From assembly GCF_032452875.1 (NCBI RefSeq), contig NC_083871.1, positions 5,431,692 to 5,495,691 on the forward strand: a stretch of 64,000 bases of DNA, in the 5' to 3' direction. This document shows, piece after piece, positions 22,053 through 34,912 of the stretch. The notes beneath the pieces were generated by a model. The model was not told the origin of the DNA, did not search any database, and saw only the letters and a list, made by a program, of their open reading frames with translations. Origin of the DNA: Bos javanicus. Lineage: Eukaryota; Chordata; Mammalia; Artiodactyla; Bovidae. The number at the start of each line of letters is the position of its first letter. The stretch's first letter is position 1. A program made the position numbers and the translations under genes.

Positions 22053-24332
22053 GGTTGCAAAACTCCTGTCTTAAGCCTGCTCAGGTAAAAATCTCTCACC
22101 TCGTGGAACAGGAGTCCCAGGAGGACACACTTCAGGGCTGAACCTGAGGCCCAGAGTTGCCATCAAGGATCTCCCTAGTCATCTCTGAGGTGGGCTTCCT
22201 CCTCAAGCTGGCCAGGGCACCATGGCCATTCCCTGCATCCCATCCAGATGCCACAATTCTCAGAAGAGGGGAAGAGACCATTTTCCTAGTAATTTCATAG
22301 GAAAAGGAAGCCTTTCCAGAAATGGCCAGTTGCAGAGTTTCTCTCGTGTCTGGTAGACCAAGGTTGGGTCCAGGGCTGACCTAGTCCCTGGTGAGAATGG
22401 AATCCCAGAAGAGGAGTCAAATGCATCCTGACTGCCGGGATGGGAGTCAGCTTTCCCTGGGTGTGTGGAGCTGCTGGTCAGCACAGGCATTCTGCTCACT
22501 GGGAAGTGTGGAGAATGCATACTGCTTCCACAACCAACAGTGTTCACCACATGTGGGATGCAGCCTGTGATTTCCTTCTTGCATCTGGAGAGCAGCAGGT
22601 GCAGAGGGAAGACTAGGTGCCAGGGGTGAAGACAGGTACATGAGTCCAAGAAGTGTGGCCACACACCTGGAAGGCAGAAGTCACCAGGGCACTGTCCCCT
22701 CCAGGGACAGGCTCAGTGCGGGACTGGCCAGTTCAGGGCTGACACCCAGCTCCATTTCTCATTCCTACTTTTACAAACCAAAGGGATGACAAGAAATGCT
22801 CCTGGCGTCAGCATGCGTGCTCCTAGAGCCCAGAGACGAAAGGGTTCAGTTTCCTGATAGTCTTAGAAGCTAAGGAGAGAATAGAACAGAGTGAGCGGAG
22901 TCGTGTGTTCAACCCGTCAATCTTTGGAATCCTATATCTCATTTAAAGTCACTTTCTGCTGCAAGAAGCATCAGTAAGTCTTCCATGGTGAATTTAACTT
23001 AGGGTAAACAAAACGCAGCCTCGTCAAAGTAGGTCAGAGCAAATGTGAAGCTGCGTGGACTTGGCCTCTGCATCACTTGGTGCAGGATTGCGGGTCCCCT
23101 GGCCTGGTCCGAGCTGTCACCCTCTCCCCGGCACCCTGGTCAGGCCAGCCTGTGGGGTCTGAGGGGTTGAATGCTGGTGCATACGTGGAGGAGAACGATC
23201 TCAGCCTTGTGGCACAAAGGTCATCGCAAGTAGGGTTTTGGTGATGTGTTTGAACTTCCCTTGCAGAAATGTAGCAACAGGAAATAGAAGTTCCTTGGCC
23301 TGTACACTTTAATCTTTTCATTTCTTATTAATAAGCTTTCATATTAACCTTTGGATATCTAATCACGTGCATTGGTGCTTCATATGCATGTCTAAACCAG
23401 TATAGCTGTGCACATGGATTTCTGCCCATCACTAACCAGCTCACTCTCTGACTTCAGTTTTAGTTGAACCTTCATTGTGGATCATGCTGGTGGAGTTTAT
23501 CCACTAGCTGCACTGAATTCTTTATTTAAGAAATCTGCAGTATTTGTTATGATTAAGTTATTAACAAGTTAGTAGACACTTGTTTCAGTGACAAGACCCT
23601 GGGGATTTTAGAAATCAATGCATAGAGAGCTCAATTTGTTTTACATTTGATTTACAGATCCTCAGTTTGTTTTATATTTTTAAAATTTTACTGTCCAATG
23701 ATTGTTATACATTTTCCTACACCAGGCTGGAGGAAATCAGCCTTTCCTTGGGTATCCATTTCTAAGATAATTGGCAAAGGATTTTAAAGACATAGAGGGA
23801 AAAGGGAGCCATTGTCTCCTGTTCTAAATGATTTATAGGTTCAAGCACCACCATGACAACCATTGTGATGTTTCAAGCTAATCATTTTTCAATTTGTGAA
23901 CAAGTATTCCATTTTAAAGAACTTTGGGAAATTCTGAATTAAGGGAATAAAATGAGAGAAATAAAGTATTTTCAATAGAAGATTTGAGTTTGCTCAATGT
24001 GAAATTAATAATAATAACAAGAACTTGCATTGTTGGCTGTGTGACTCAGCAGATCTGAAAATCTAGAAGTGTTTTGGGTCCGGCTGTGTGGTTTTCTGGC
24101 AGAATAGCTGTCAGCAGATCCCCATGCTTCCAGATGAGAGCTTCTCTAGCTCAGAGAAGAGCTGGCCTGAGCTCAGAGTACACAGGACAGGACAGGAACT
24201 TCACTGACGGTCTCCCTATGCGGGGGCCAGTCATCTTCAAAGTGACCTAGCGTCTTGCTCTACAATTGGAAACAACATTAAACACTCAGCCTGTTTCCAG
24301 ACAAAGCAGTTAATTCTACAGCTCATGACACA

Positions 24333-24566
24333 GTGGGCTTCCCAGGTACTCAGCAGTAAAGAATTTGCCTGCGATACAGAGACAAAGGAGATGCAGCTTC
24401 AGTCCCTGGGTCAGGAAGATCCCCTGGAGGAGGTAACCGCAAACCCACCCCAGTGTTCTCCGCCAGGAAAATCCCATGAACAGAGAAGCCTGGTGGGCTA
24501 CCATCCACAATGGTTGCAAAGAGTCAGACACAGCTGAGCGACTCAGCACACACACACACACACACA
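24333..24566 (+). mobile_element. Bov-tA SINE with (CA)n tail
   Basis: GGGCTTCCCAGGTACTCAGC head, CCTGGGTCAGGAAGATCCCC, a diverged Bov-A body, GACACAGCTGAGCGACTCAG, and (CA)n at about 24547-24566. Confidence 0.92.
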
Positions 24567-25200
24567 GCTGACACAATTCTGGGAATCTTGTTTGTCATGG
24601 AAGCACCCTTGAAACCCTACAGGGTTGGGGGGTGGGGGTGGGATTCAGAGCAAGCCCAGCAGAGCACTCTTGCCCTTCTTGTGTGTACTGGCTGCTTCCT
24701 TCCTGTGGCAAAAGGACCCGTCACACCGCTGCTCCTGCTGCCATGGGAAAGGGCACAGCGTCCAGGGAGACAGGAACTGGGTGGTGAGCAAGTGACCTTC
24801 TCATCAAAGGAAGGAAGTTGGCAACTGTGGGAGCAGAGTCTGTCCCTGCTCACAATATATTTTAAAAATGGGTGGAAATTGTAACCTGTTATTATGGAAC
24901 CTTGAAAAGCATTACATCTATCCAATATGAACTAGACTGAGTGCTACTTAGGAGCAAAGCAATAAGAATCATGATAGAGTTATGCAGTGTTTAAAAAAAA
25001 GAAAACCCTGTGAAATTATTTCCTTTGGCTAATTGTCTTTGGGCACTTTATTTCGAAGCTATGTCGCTGTCTTAAACAATTGAAGAACTTAGTGACAACT
25101 CAGGGAAGCCCAGGTGTCCACTCAGCCTAGGTTATGCCATCTAGCTGGTGAGAGCAGATTGTTGAAATTTTAAAAGTTTTGCAAGCCAGTTGTTAAATAA

Positions 25201-25397
25201 GTGAAAGTGAAAGTCGCTCAATCGTGTCTGACTCTTTGCGACCCCATGGACTATACAGTGTGTGGAATTCTCCAGGCCAGAATACTAGAGTTGGGTAGCC
25301 TTTCCCTTCTTCAGGGGATCTTCCCAACCCAGGGGTTGAACCAGTGTCTCCTGTACTGCAGGCAGATTTTTTACCAGCTGAGCTACTAGGGAAGCCT
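25201..25397 (-). mobile_element. Bov-tA SINE with TSD
   Basis: A complete minus-strand copy starting GTGAAAGTGAAAGTCGCTCA and ending GAGCTACTAGGGAAGCC. Target duplications GTTGTTAAATAA (25189-25200) and GTTGTCAAATAA (25398-25409) differ at one base. Confidence 0.95.
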
Positions 25398-26376
25398 GTT
25401 GTCAAATAAAGCAATTATTAAAAGTAAAATATGTAAGCTTGCAAATGAATACTATTAAAAACAAAGGTACATATTAAAAACTCAGCACTTTCTAATTATT
25501 TTACTAATGTTTTACTATTTCTGTATTCTTGAGGTTATGTACGTTGAATCAATATGATTTAATAATATGATAGTGAAAATGCTATATGACAGCATACATC
25601 TTCCCAACACCACATTCAGTGACTGATAAGACCTGGAAATCAACCAAGGAAGGAGCATTTACACCATGGACATTGGCAGAGGTTCTGTGTCAGGACTGAT
25701 TTATTGTCTGGTAATTGTCCAGGCATACAGTGTAACCCTGGGTAATGTTAATAGAGCAGATTAATTATAAAAGCATATCAAGCCAATGCATTGTGAAAAG
25801 TAGCCCCCCCCAAAAAAAATACTGAAAAATGATTCTCCCATTTTTCAAAAACCATTATTCAACTCAGCAAAGTCATTCACCTGATGGACGAAGAAGCCAA
25901 GTTCTTCATGGTTTCATGTTCATCTTACTCCTTAACATAAAATGATTAATCCACACTGGTGTCAAAACTACATGTGTTTGTCAAAGGTAATAATAAGCTG
26001 GCCATAGGTAAAATAATTTGGCAAAAAATAATAAAAGTACTGTGTGTATCAATTGGTCATATACAATTTACAACAAAGACTGTTGCAGTCTTTATTATCA
26101 CTTACAAATTCTTTATAGCAGTGCAACCTTATTGTTCTGTCTGTCCCTTTTCCTTTTTCCAGAAGAGAGCTGGTGACTAGCCATTTATCAGCCTCCCACC
26201 ACAAAGCAACAACAAATATAAATAGGAATGCTGAAAAGAAGTAAAATAATTTAGCTAAGAAAATGGATGGCAACATTATCTTTGATTGTCTAAGTCACTG
26301 CTCAAGCTGTGAGTTGACACAATCAAACAGGTGTCTGTGTCTCTCAGAAGTTTAATTTGCTGCCTAAGTTCAGGTT

Positions 26377-26651
26377 CGGAGAAGGCAATGGCAACCCACT
26401 CCAGTACCCTTGCCTGGAAACTCCCATGGGCAGAGGAGCCTGGTGGGCTGCAGTCCATGGGGTCGCTAAGAGTCGGACACGAGTGAGCGGCTTCCCTTTC
26501 ACTTTTCACTTTGGTGCACTGGAGAAGGAAACGGCAACCCACTCCAGTGTTCTTGCCTGGAGAATCCCAGGGACGGGGAGCCTGGCGGGCTGCCCTCTAT
26601 GGGGTTGCACAGAGGCGGACACGACTGAAGCGACTTAGCAGCAGCAGCAGC
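26377..26651 (+). mobile_element. BOV-A2 SINE (dimeric), (CAG)n tail
   Basis: Two Bov-A monomers are joined by TTTCACTTTTCACTTTGGTG, ending in GACTTAGCAGCAGCAGCAGC. Target duplications AAGTTCAG occur at 26366-26373 and 26652-26659. Confidence 0.95.
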
Positions 26652-27462
26652 AAGTTCAGTTTGGTTGTAAAAAACAACTTTTCAATGCCAAGAGTTATGA
26701 GAACTTCTTTCTGGGTTCACATAAATTTAAGTTCTTCCTGGAAGTAAGAAACAGACAGCTTGATTTTTTAAGAATGGTTCAACATTCTTATTTAATACCA
26801 TTATTGTATTTGATTAGTTAAAAAGTGAGTAGGAATTATAAGCCTACCATTTTCTTACTGACAGTGGTCTTCTGAAATGTTGTCTTACAGATTTTTTGTG
26901 AGATGCTGGAGTTTAGGCACAGCCATTCTGTTTTAATCCCTAAGCCTTGAGGCCTTCAGGGCCTTAAAGATTCTCCATGCAATGGCCCTTCATCAGACGG
27001 TCAGTCTCTCACTGGGGAAAATAGCAAGACCCAGAAGTTTCATCCTTGAAAACAGTGGTCAGCAGGCACATGCCATTGATGACCTTTCTCCAGCCCAGTA
27101 AATCAATCAGTATTTTCTGAATTCATGCTTGAGCCCTGCTTAGCATCAGCATTATCAAGGTTTGATTGATTGATCTGCAGTTGAGGGCATTGCTTTGCAA
27201 TGTTATCTATTTTTCCACTGGAGTTCTGAAAGCAACTAAGACTTCTTTCCAGGAGGTAAAAAAATTGGTTTTTGCCTACCAGCTGGTCACTGTCTCTGCC
27301 TGCAAGGACTTTCAGGTTTCTGATCAAATCCAAATCATTTTATTAGACCTCAAAGACAGCAGTGAGTGCTGCTGATGTAACTTTTCCAGGGGACAGAATT
27401 GGGTGTGTTAGATCAATAGGTCCTTTGAACAACTGACACAGAGAGAGACTGGAAGGAAGTGG

Positions 27463-27716
27463 ATGATACTCATGAACTTACATACAAAACAGAAATAGAC
27501 CCACAGACATAGAAAACAAATTTGGGGTTCCCAAAGGGGAAGGGGGGAGGTACAAATTAGGAGTTTAACATTAACATGTACACAGCACTATAAATAAAAT
27601 ACATAACCAACAGGGACCTCCTACATAGCATGGGGAGCTAACTGTACTCAGTATTTTGTAATAACCTATAAGGGAAAACAATCTGAAAAATAGATACATA
27701 TATGTTATAACTGAGG
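27463..27716 (+). mobile_element. L1 LINE 3' end (left part)
   Basis: GATACTCATGAACTTACATAC, then AGACATAGAAAACAAATTTGG, then AACAGGGACCTCCTACATAGC. This is plus-orientation L1 3' UTR, interrupted by a Bov-tA and resuming at 27931. Confidence 0.88.
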
Positions 27717-27928
27717 GCTTCCCTGTGGCTTAGATGGTGAAGAATCTGCATGCAATACAGGAGACCCAGGTTCCATCCCTGGGTTGGAAGGTCCTGGAGA
27801 AGGGAATGGCTACCCACTCCAGTGTTCTTGCCTAGAGAATCCCATGGACAGAGGAGCCTGGTGGGCTACAGCCCCTGGGGTCACAAAGAGTCAGACACAA
27901 CGTAGCAATTAGCACAAAACAAACAGCA
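27717..27928 (+). mobile_element. Bov-tA SINE nested in L1
   Basis: GGCTTCCCTGTGGCTTAGATG head through GTCAGACACAACGTAGCAAT, inserted within an L1 3' UTR. The L1 sequence ATAACTGA occurs on both sides (27707-27714 and 27932-27939) as a target duplication. Confidence 0.95.
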
Positions 27929-27930
27929 TG

Positions 27931-28010
27931 TATAACTGAACCACTATGTGGTACACCTGAAACTAATTCAATATTGTAAATCAACTGTACTTCAATAAAG
28001 AAAGTACATT
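27931..28010 (+). mobile_element. L1 LINE 3' end (right part)
   Basis: TGTGGTACACCTGAAACTAAT ... ATTGTAAATCAACTGTACTTC ... AATAAAG. This is the terminal L1 3' UTR, colinear with 27463-27716. Confidence 0.88.
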
Positions 28011-29658
28011 TCAAAAGCAAGAAAGAAAGTGGAGGAAACAGTGGTAACGTGGTTTGGCCGACACCTCACTCTCTATGCAGTGCTCAATCCCCAGGGCCTT
28101 GGTGATACTGAGAAGGGCGATGTTTTTTTGGCAGTTTGTGTTCATGTTTCACCCTTTATTTTCCCCCACAGTTTATTGCTGTGCATCATTCCCTACCCAT
28201 GCCAAGCACTTCTGATGGACGGCCCCTCCCTGGAGCTCCGTGCCTCTGACTTTTCCCTGTGCCTCTGCTGTCCTGACTCTGATTCTCCTGTCGATCTTCC
28301 ATCTGTCAGCATAAAGGGCTCATTTGTACACCTGCAACTCACTTTCCTTAGAATTGACATATAAGCGCAGAAACAACAGAGATTTGTTTGACTGAGGTTT
28401 ATATTTCCTTGTAGGAGTAAAGAGTTTTATATGTAAATTCTAGGTTGATAATTTTCTGTCTGAAATTCTTCTTTCACAGATACACGGATATGTTTTTATT
28501 AAGAACCTTGATTTATTTAAATTCATTATTAATTCCTACTTTTCTTGTTTGATATTTGGATGCAAAATTTCTTCTCCACTTTCCTTTCAGCAAGATGGTG
28601 TCCATAAATTGACCAGTGAGGGCAATGTGGATAGAACTGAAATAGTCTATCTTCCTGGTAAAAATAAGTGCCTAAGCTCATGAACTCTAATATAACCTGT
28701 AGGGATTCACAACTCATGACCTATGGTTATCCTTCTGGGATATGTAGGACCCAACTTTTTTATAGATTTTTTTTAGATTTTCTTATTACTGTGTCCCCTG
28801 CCATTTAGAGAGTTTATGAAAAGAAAACAGGAAGAAGATCTTGTGTCTCACTTCATCTGTTCATGAGGCATGCAGTCATTCAACCACTGATTCACTGACC
28901 ATGGGTACTTGCTCGATGCCAGGAGGCTTTGGGGGCTGTTAGACTGAGTAGCAAATGACCTCCACCCATGGCCGCTTCTTACTATGGCTCCCCATGGGAA
29001 AAGAGGTAGCAATGGAGCCACTTGATAAATGCTGGTCTGCAGGTTTGTGCAAGTGGGAATCAGGCCCGGAGGCGTAGCTGCCATGTCCGTGTAGGAGTGT
29101 TGCCCGCTATTCCTAGAGACTGAGGTCCTTCTCCCATCTTGAGAAAATCCAGGAGTCACCTTAGCAGTCCTAAGACACAGCAGGTGAAAATACTCATGTG
29201 AAGACTTAGGGTTTAGGAGAAAAGGCTTGCTGTGGTAAATTTTTACTATTGTGCAAAGATACATTTGAATTGGAGAGGCTTGTCACATTTCCCTCCAAAA
29301 GGTTTTTTTAAACATTGTTCTCAAAGAAAAAAAATCAGAAAGTGTTTTTTACTTAAATGACTGTTGTCTGCTTGATCACGATGAGAATGGTGGCGATAAT
29401 GTAAGAATTATTGCAGCTGACATTGGTAGAACCCATAAAGAAATATAAGCTAGAGCTTCTAGAAATATATAGCTAGAGCTATATGTAACCAATCCAGTGC
29501 CACGTGATGGGAAAAACACAAAGTTACAGATGTTACTCACAAGGAAACAGAACAAGTTAGAAATGCTTTTATTTGCATTGAAATAAAGAACTTTTGTCTG
29601 ATAAGCAGCAGTCATTTGACCTCAAATCATTAATTGGAAACGTCTAAACAAGAAAAGG

Positions 29659-29930
29659 AAGGAATGATGGCTAAAGCTGAAACTCCAGTACTTTGGCCAC
29701 CTCATGCGAAGAGTTGACTCATTGGAAAAGACTCTGATGCTGGGAGGGATTGGGGGCAGGAGGAGAAGGGGACGCCAGAGGATGAGATGGCTGGATGGCA
29801 TCACTGACTCGATGGACGTGAGTCTGAGTGAACTCCGGGAGTTGGTGATGGACAGGGAGGCCTGGCGTGCTGCGATTCATGGGGTCGCAAAGAGTCGGAC
29901 ACGACTGAGCGACTGAACTGAACTGAACTG
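29659..29930 (+). mobile_element. BovB LINE 3' end, short copy with TSD
   Basis: The + strand encodes the BovB C-terminus in one open frame (29704-29916: MRRVDSLEKTLMLGGIGGRR ... MRWLDGITDSMDVSLSELRE ... VAKSRTRLSD). It ends in a pentamer tail (ACTGA)n. Target duplications AAACAAGAAAAGG (29646-29658) and AAACAAGAGAAGG (29931-29943) delimit a severely 5'-truncated insertion. The 13-bp duplication and intact frame suggest a rather young copy. Confidence 0.95.
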
Positions 29931-32055
29931 AAACAAGAGAAGGTTTATGACCCAGACATTGAATATTGTAGAAGACTGTATATAATTACAGCCATAAGCA
30001 TTTGTGTAAGAAGTAGCTATTATTGCTGAAGAAAGATAGCAGTCGGAAATCTTAAGGCCAAAAGTTAGGAGAAGAGCAGGGTAAAATTACATTAATGATA
30101 TTGTTCACAGAATTCCTGGTTGGGAGGACAGAAAGTATATACAAAAATGTATCAAAGTCTATGAAAAACAGAGAACACAGATGTTGGGGGTGGGGAGGAA
30201 CAAACAGAACAAAAAAGACCAAATTATATGACAAGTCAAATTCGACCAGAGCACTGCAGATGTCCTGGATCACCAAGTTGGCCAAAGACACGGATGACTG
30301 GCAATACCTCGGGGATCTCTATTGCCAAAGCGTCTCTCACACAGCTGGGTAAAACTCAAGGCAATCAGTGAACAACTTTAGAGATCCATGTGTGTCACGA
30401 CACTGTGTTTACCGAGTGTCAGAAACTTCTAGGAACCAGACAGATTCATTTGGTTCAATATTTTTTCTCAGGGCAGTCGCATTTCAGAGAGGTTTTCATT
30501 TCTGATTCAACCCAGAAGTCATCCCTCTTTGTGGGTCATCTCTTCTCCTTATAAGCCAACAGGAGATCTGTCTATTTCTTTTCTCCATGCTGTTACACAT
30601 AGTATCAAGAGTTGAACTCACAGAAAAACAGACTATGTGTCTCACCAGAGACACATAAATCAAGCAGCCCTACTGACAAGACTTGGTTAGCTGTGCCCAG
30701 GGATGCCCTGAGGCACATTAGCCCTATAGCAAGTGCCACAGCAAACAAACATTAACTTTATGCTATTTTTCAATTGCAGTGGGCTTAAAGGCTTCCATTT
30801 TCAATGCAGAGACAGTGTCAGCAGTGTGCAGTGGAACGGCCGTGACTTCTAAACTGCTGCACAGTTAGATGAAATGTTTTCCATCTTACTTCACTGGTAC
30901 TTGTGACCTTCTCCTATGAAAGTTCAGAGACTATTTTCTGGTGAATAAATTGCTCTTAATACTAGAGATGAAACAATTTGGAGAATCTTACTACTGTTTC
31001 CTCATTGGTATTTTATTTTCTCACCCATTTTAATCAATTACACATTACATCTGTGTTTCCAAGGCTTATCAACTGCTAATTTTCACAGTTTCCATGTTAA
31101 TTTGGATCCATCATATGATACTGTTTGTTCACAACTTTCATAACTCATGTTGTCTGATCCAAAATATGTCCATATGCAGACTGACATTTTCCATGGCAAA
31201 ACAAACTTTTCTGTGATGGGGTAGGATTGCTTCTTCCAAATATTATGAGACAGGGTGAGAGCACCTCTGCACAAGTATTGAAGGCAGCTTCAACCAGCAC
31301 AATCCATTGTCTAGAAATTAATTCACTCACAGAGTACTCACTTATTTCCCCCCTGAATTATGTGTACATGTGTGCATGCGTGCAGGCATATGCGTGAGCT
31401 TTAACTATTTCATCATTCACACCCAAGAAATGTAGAGCAGGAGAAAAACTCAAAATAGCTTTGCTCCTTATTCATTGCCGTGGTAAAGCAACAACAAGCA
31501 AACTTCAAATACTTGGGCGAAAACGAAGGTCCAAATCTGAGATGAAATGAGACTTGGAGCTCTCTACAGGCTGAGTCCCTGGGCTTTCCTTGTCATCAAC
31601 AGCAACACAGACCTGGTGACCCTTCTGTCCAAAATTCTGCCCAGAAAATTTTGAGATTAAATTTATCCTCACTTTCTGTGTTTATTCCACCCTTAAATGC
31701 TTTATATAATCCTTCTTTTGCCTTCTTCTTAAGAAAATAATAAACTTTTTATTACTATGAAGAAGCTGTGTAAAAGTCAGAAAGTTGTATCTGCCTCCAG
31801 GAAAGAAAAAAAAAAAATGCCCTTCAGAAAAAAATTTTTAAAAACAGCAACAGAGAGATGAGAACAATTGAGATTATTTAGGCTGGCTACATTGATTCCA
31901 GGGTGTTAAATCTGCACTCCACTTTTGAGGGAGGAAAGTAACCCAGCTGTAACCTAAGTCAGAATGCAATAGCCAAAGCGAATCATACTTCTTTCTTTGG
32001 CATTAGAGGAACTGGGATTGAGGAGAAAATAGATCCTTGTATGTTTCATATGAAT

Positions 32056-32338
32056 CAGCTCAGTTCAGTCACTCAGTCGTGTCCGACTCTTTGCAACCCC
32101 ATGGACTGCAGCACACCAGGCTTCCCTGACCATCACCAACTCCCGGAGCTTGTTCAAACTCATGTCCATCGAGTTGGTGATGCCATCCAACCACTTCATC
32201 CTCTGTCATCCCATTCTCCTGCCTTCAATCTTTCCCAGCATCAAGATCTTTTCCAAGGAGTCATTTCTTCGCATCAGGTGGCCAAAGTATTAGAGTTTCA
32301 GCTTCAGCATCAGTCATTCCAGTGAATATTCTGGACTG
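32056..32338 (-). mobile_element. BovB LINE 3' fragment
   Basis: CAGCTCAGTTCAGTCACTCAG tail side, CATCACCAACTCCCGGAGC, then GGTGGCCAAAGTATTAGAG. This is minus-strand BovB 3' sequence, 5' truncated. Confidence 0.92.
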
Positions 32339-32863
32339 ATAATGAGGAATATAAAGCCTTCCTAATAATAGCTCAGATCCTAAACCAGATGGCACATGGC
32401 CATGTCTGGCCCACAGATGTGTCCTCCTTGCCAGTATTAAGTCAGATGGGCCTCCAACTTCCATCTCCTCTGCAATGAGTAAGAATGCTTATGCCCTTAG
32501 GGCCCAGAGCTTACCAGCACTGGGCCCCACCCCCTACCCCACAAGGCCCAGCGCCTAGGAATCACATTGCTATGGCTATTCTTGGGCTATGGTTTTTCCA
32601 GCAGGAGAATGAAGGGGAAAATGATGAAGTCTTACCATCAGGCTTCTGATAATAAGTGGACGAAAGTGGGAAAATGGAGCATAAATCTCTAGGGCTGCAG
32701 TTTCAAAGGAAAAGAGACAAAGCCCAATTCTGGCTGAAAGTAAGGAGTATTCACACTTCTGGCTGGTTCCTCTCATGGAAGTTTCTCTGTAATCCCTGGA
32801 GCATTTGATGTATGACTTCTATCTCAGTCTTTTCTTCCCACCCCTTCCCTCAGTCCTCTCTTA

Positions 32864-33051
32864 AAGTGTGAAAGTCGCCAACCCCATGGACGCTGACCCC
32901 GTGGACTATACAGTCCACAGAATTCTCCAGGCCAGAATCCTGGAGTGGGTAGCCTATCCTTTCTCCAGCAGATCTTCCTGACCCAGGAATTGAACTGGGG
33001 TCTTTTGCATTGCAGGCAGATTTTTTACCAACTGAGCTACCAGGGAAGCCC
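32864..33051 (-). mobile_element. Bov-tA SINE with perfect 13-bp TSD
   Basis: The minus-strand element ends in the head CAACTGAGCTACCAGGGAAG. A perfect target duplication CAGTCCTCTCTTA occurs at 32851-32863 and 33052-33064. A small internal disorder near 32875-32905 duplicates a 'cccc(a/g)tgga' block. Confidence 0.95.
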
Positions 33052-33485
33052 CAGTCCTCTCTTAGGCAAGCCTCAAATCTGCACCCACAGAGCCAGGAAG
33101 AGGGTGCCTCAGGGGCAGGAGTGGGGGTGTCTGCTTTGTGCATGTCCCTCTCCACCCCATCCCATCACAGCTGTCGTACAGGTAAGACCAGGATGAGACC
33201 CTGCTGAGGGCAGTGGGTGCCAAGCCTGAATGTCCACTCCCTGGACAAATGCCCTGCATTAGAGCCCCTGGGGTTCCAGGACAGAAATATGTGAAGACTA
33301 AGTTCATTAAGTTCCATGAACATTAAATAATAGTGAGTGGTTTTAAACTGATATTTTTTTTCCCTCTTTAGTAGTAGATTGTAAGCCTCTTTTTACTATT
33401 GCAAGTTGAAGTATAGGAATCGAATGGATGGGAATTAGCAGTTTTTATTTTGTTTTTTTCTTTTAAGAGCATTAGCGATGTATAG

Positions 33486-33618
33486 ATCGGAGAAGGAAAT
33501 GGCACCCCACTCCAGTGTTCTTGCCTGGAGAATCCCAGGGACGGGGGAGCCTGGTGGGCTGCCGTCTAGGGGGGTCACACAGAGTCAAACACGACTGAAG
33601 TGACTTAGCAGCAGCAGC
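33486..33618 (+). mobile_element. BOV-A2-type SINE monomer
   Basis: A single Bov-A monomer: GGAGAAGGAAATGGCACCCC ... CGACTGAAGTGACTTAGCAG(CAG)n. It is bounded by AGCGATGTATAG at 33474-33485 and 33619-33630. It inserted into the left target duplication of the Bov-tA that follows. Confidence 0.94.
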
Positions 33619-33630
33619 AGCGATGTATAG

Positions 33631-33846
33631 GGCTTCCCTGGTGGCTCAGATGGTAAAGAATCTGCCTGCAATATGGGAGACCTGGGTTCAGTCCCTGGGT
33701 TGGAAATATCTGCTGGAGGAGGGCACAGCAACCCACTCCAGTGTTCTTGCCTGGAGAATCCCATAGACAGAGGAGCCTGCCGGGCTACAGTCCAGGGGGT
33801 TGCAAAGAGTCGGACATGACTGAGCAACCAAGCACACAGCACACAG
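33631..33846 (+). mobile_element. Bov-tA SINE
   Basis: GGCTTCCCTGGTGGCTCAGA head, box B GTTCAGTCCCTGGGTTGG, a full body, and a CACACAGCACACAG tail. The GATGTATA target duplication lies at 33622-33629 and 33848-33855, shared with the preceding SINE. Confidence 0.95.
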
Positions 33847-34013
33847 TGATGTATAATTGGAACACAGAGTTCCCACCTGTGTGTAAAGAAAGTATGTCCT
33901 TTGATAAGTGTTGATACACACACCCATCACTACACCAAGATAGTAAAAATATACCACCCCCCCAAGAGTTTCCTTGTGTCACAATGTAATCATGTTTCGT
34001 GTGTTTGTGTATT

Positions 34014-34912
34014 CAGTTCAGTTCAGTCGCTCAGTGATGTCTGACTCTTTGCAACACCAGGGACTGCAGCGCGCCAGGCCTCCCTGTCCATCACCAACTC
34101 CCGGAGCGTACTCAAACCCATGTCCAGTGAGTCAGGGATGCCATCCAACCACCTCATCCTCTGTCGTCCCCTTCTCCCACTTTCAATATTTCCCAGCATC
34201 AGGGTCTTTTCAAATGAGTCAGCTCTTTGCATCAGGTTTCCACAGTATTGGAGTTTCAGCATCAATCCTTCCAGTGAATATTCTGGACTGATTTCCTTTA
34301 GGATGGACTGGTTGGATCTCCTTGCAGTCCAAGGGACTCTCCAGAGTCTTCTCCAACACCACAGCTTAAAAGCATCAATTCTTTGGCACTCAGCTGTCTT
34401 TATAGTCCAGCTCTCACATCCATACACAACTACCAGAAAACCATTGCTTTGAGCAGATGGATCTTTTTTCACAAAGTAATGTCTCTGCTTTTTAATGTGC
34501 TGTCTAGGTTGGTCATAACTTTTCCTCCAAGGAGCAAGTGTCTTTTAATTTCATGGCTGCAGTCACCATCTGCAATGATTTTGGAGCCCCCCAAAAATAA
34601 AGTCTGTCACTGTTTGCATTGTTTCCCTGTCTATTTCCCATGAAGTGATGGGACCAGACACCATGATCTTAGTTTTCTGAATGTTGAGTTTTAAGCCAAC
34701 TTTTTCCCTCTCTTCTTTCACTTTCATCAAGAGGCTTTTTAGTTCCTCTTCACTTTCTGCCATAAGGATGGTGTCATCTGCATATCTAAGGTTATTGATA
34801 TTTCTCCCTGCAATCTTGGTTCCAGCTTGTGCTTCATCCAGTCCAACATTTCTCATGATGTACTCTGCATATGTTAAATAAGCAGGATGACAACCAAATG
34901 AAACCTTATACA
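34014..34912 (-). mobile_element. BovB LINE fragment with RT YADD motif
   Basis: The longest BovB copy in the window (about 900 bp). On the minus strand, 34563-34913 encodes part of the reverse transcriptase, including NNLRYADDTILMAESEEELK, whose catalytic YADD lies at 34773-34784. The C-terminal domain follows downstream at 34023-34472 in a different frame, so at least one frameshift separates them. The 3' tail is (TTCAG)n at the left border. It is 5' truncated, lacks the endonuclease and is not functional. Confidence 0.95.
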
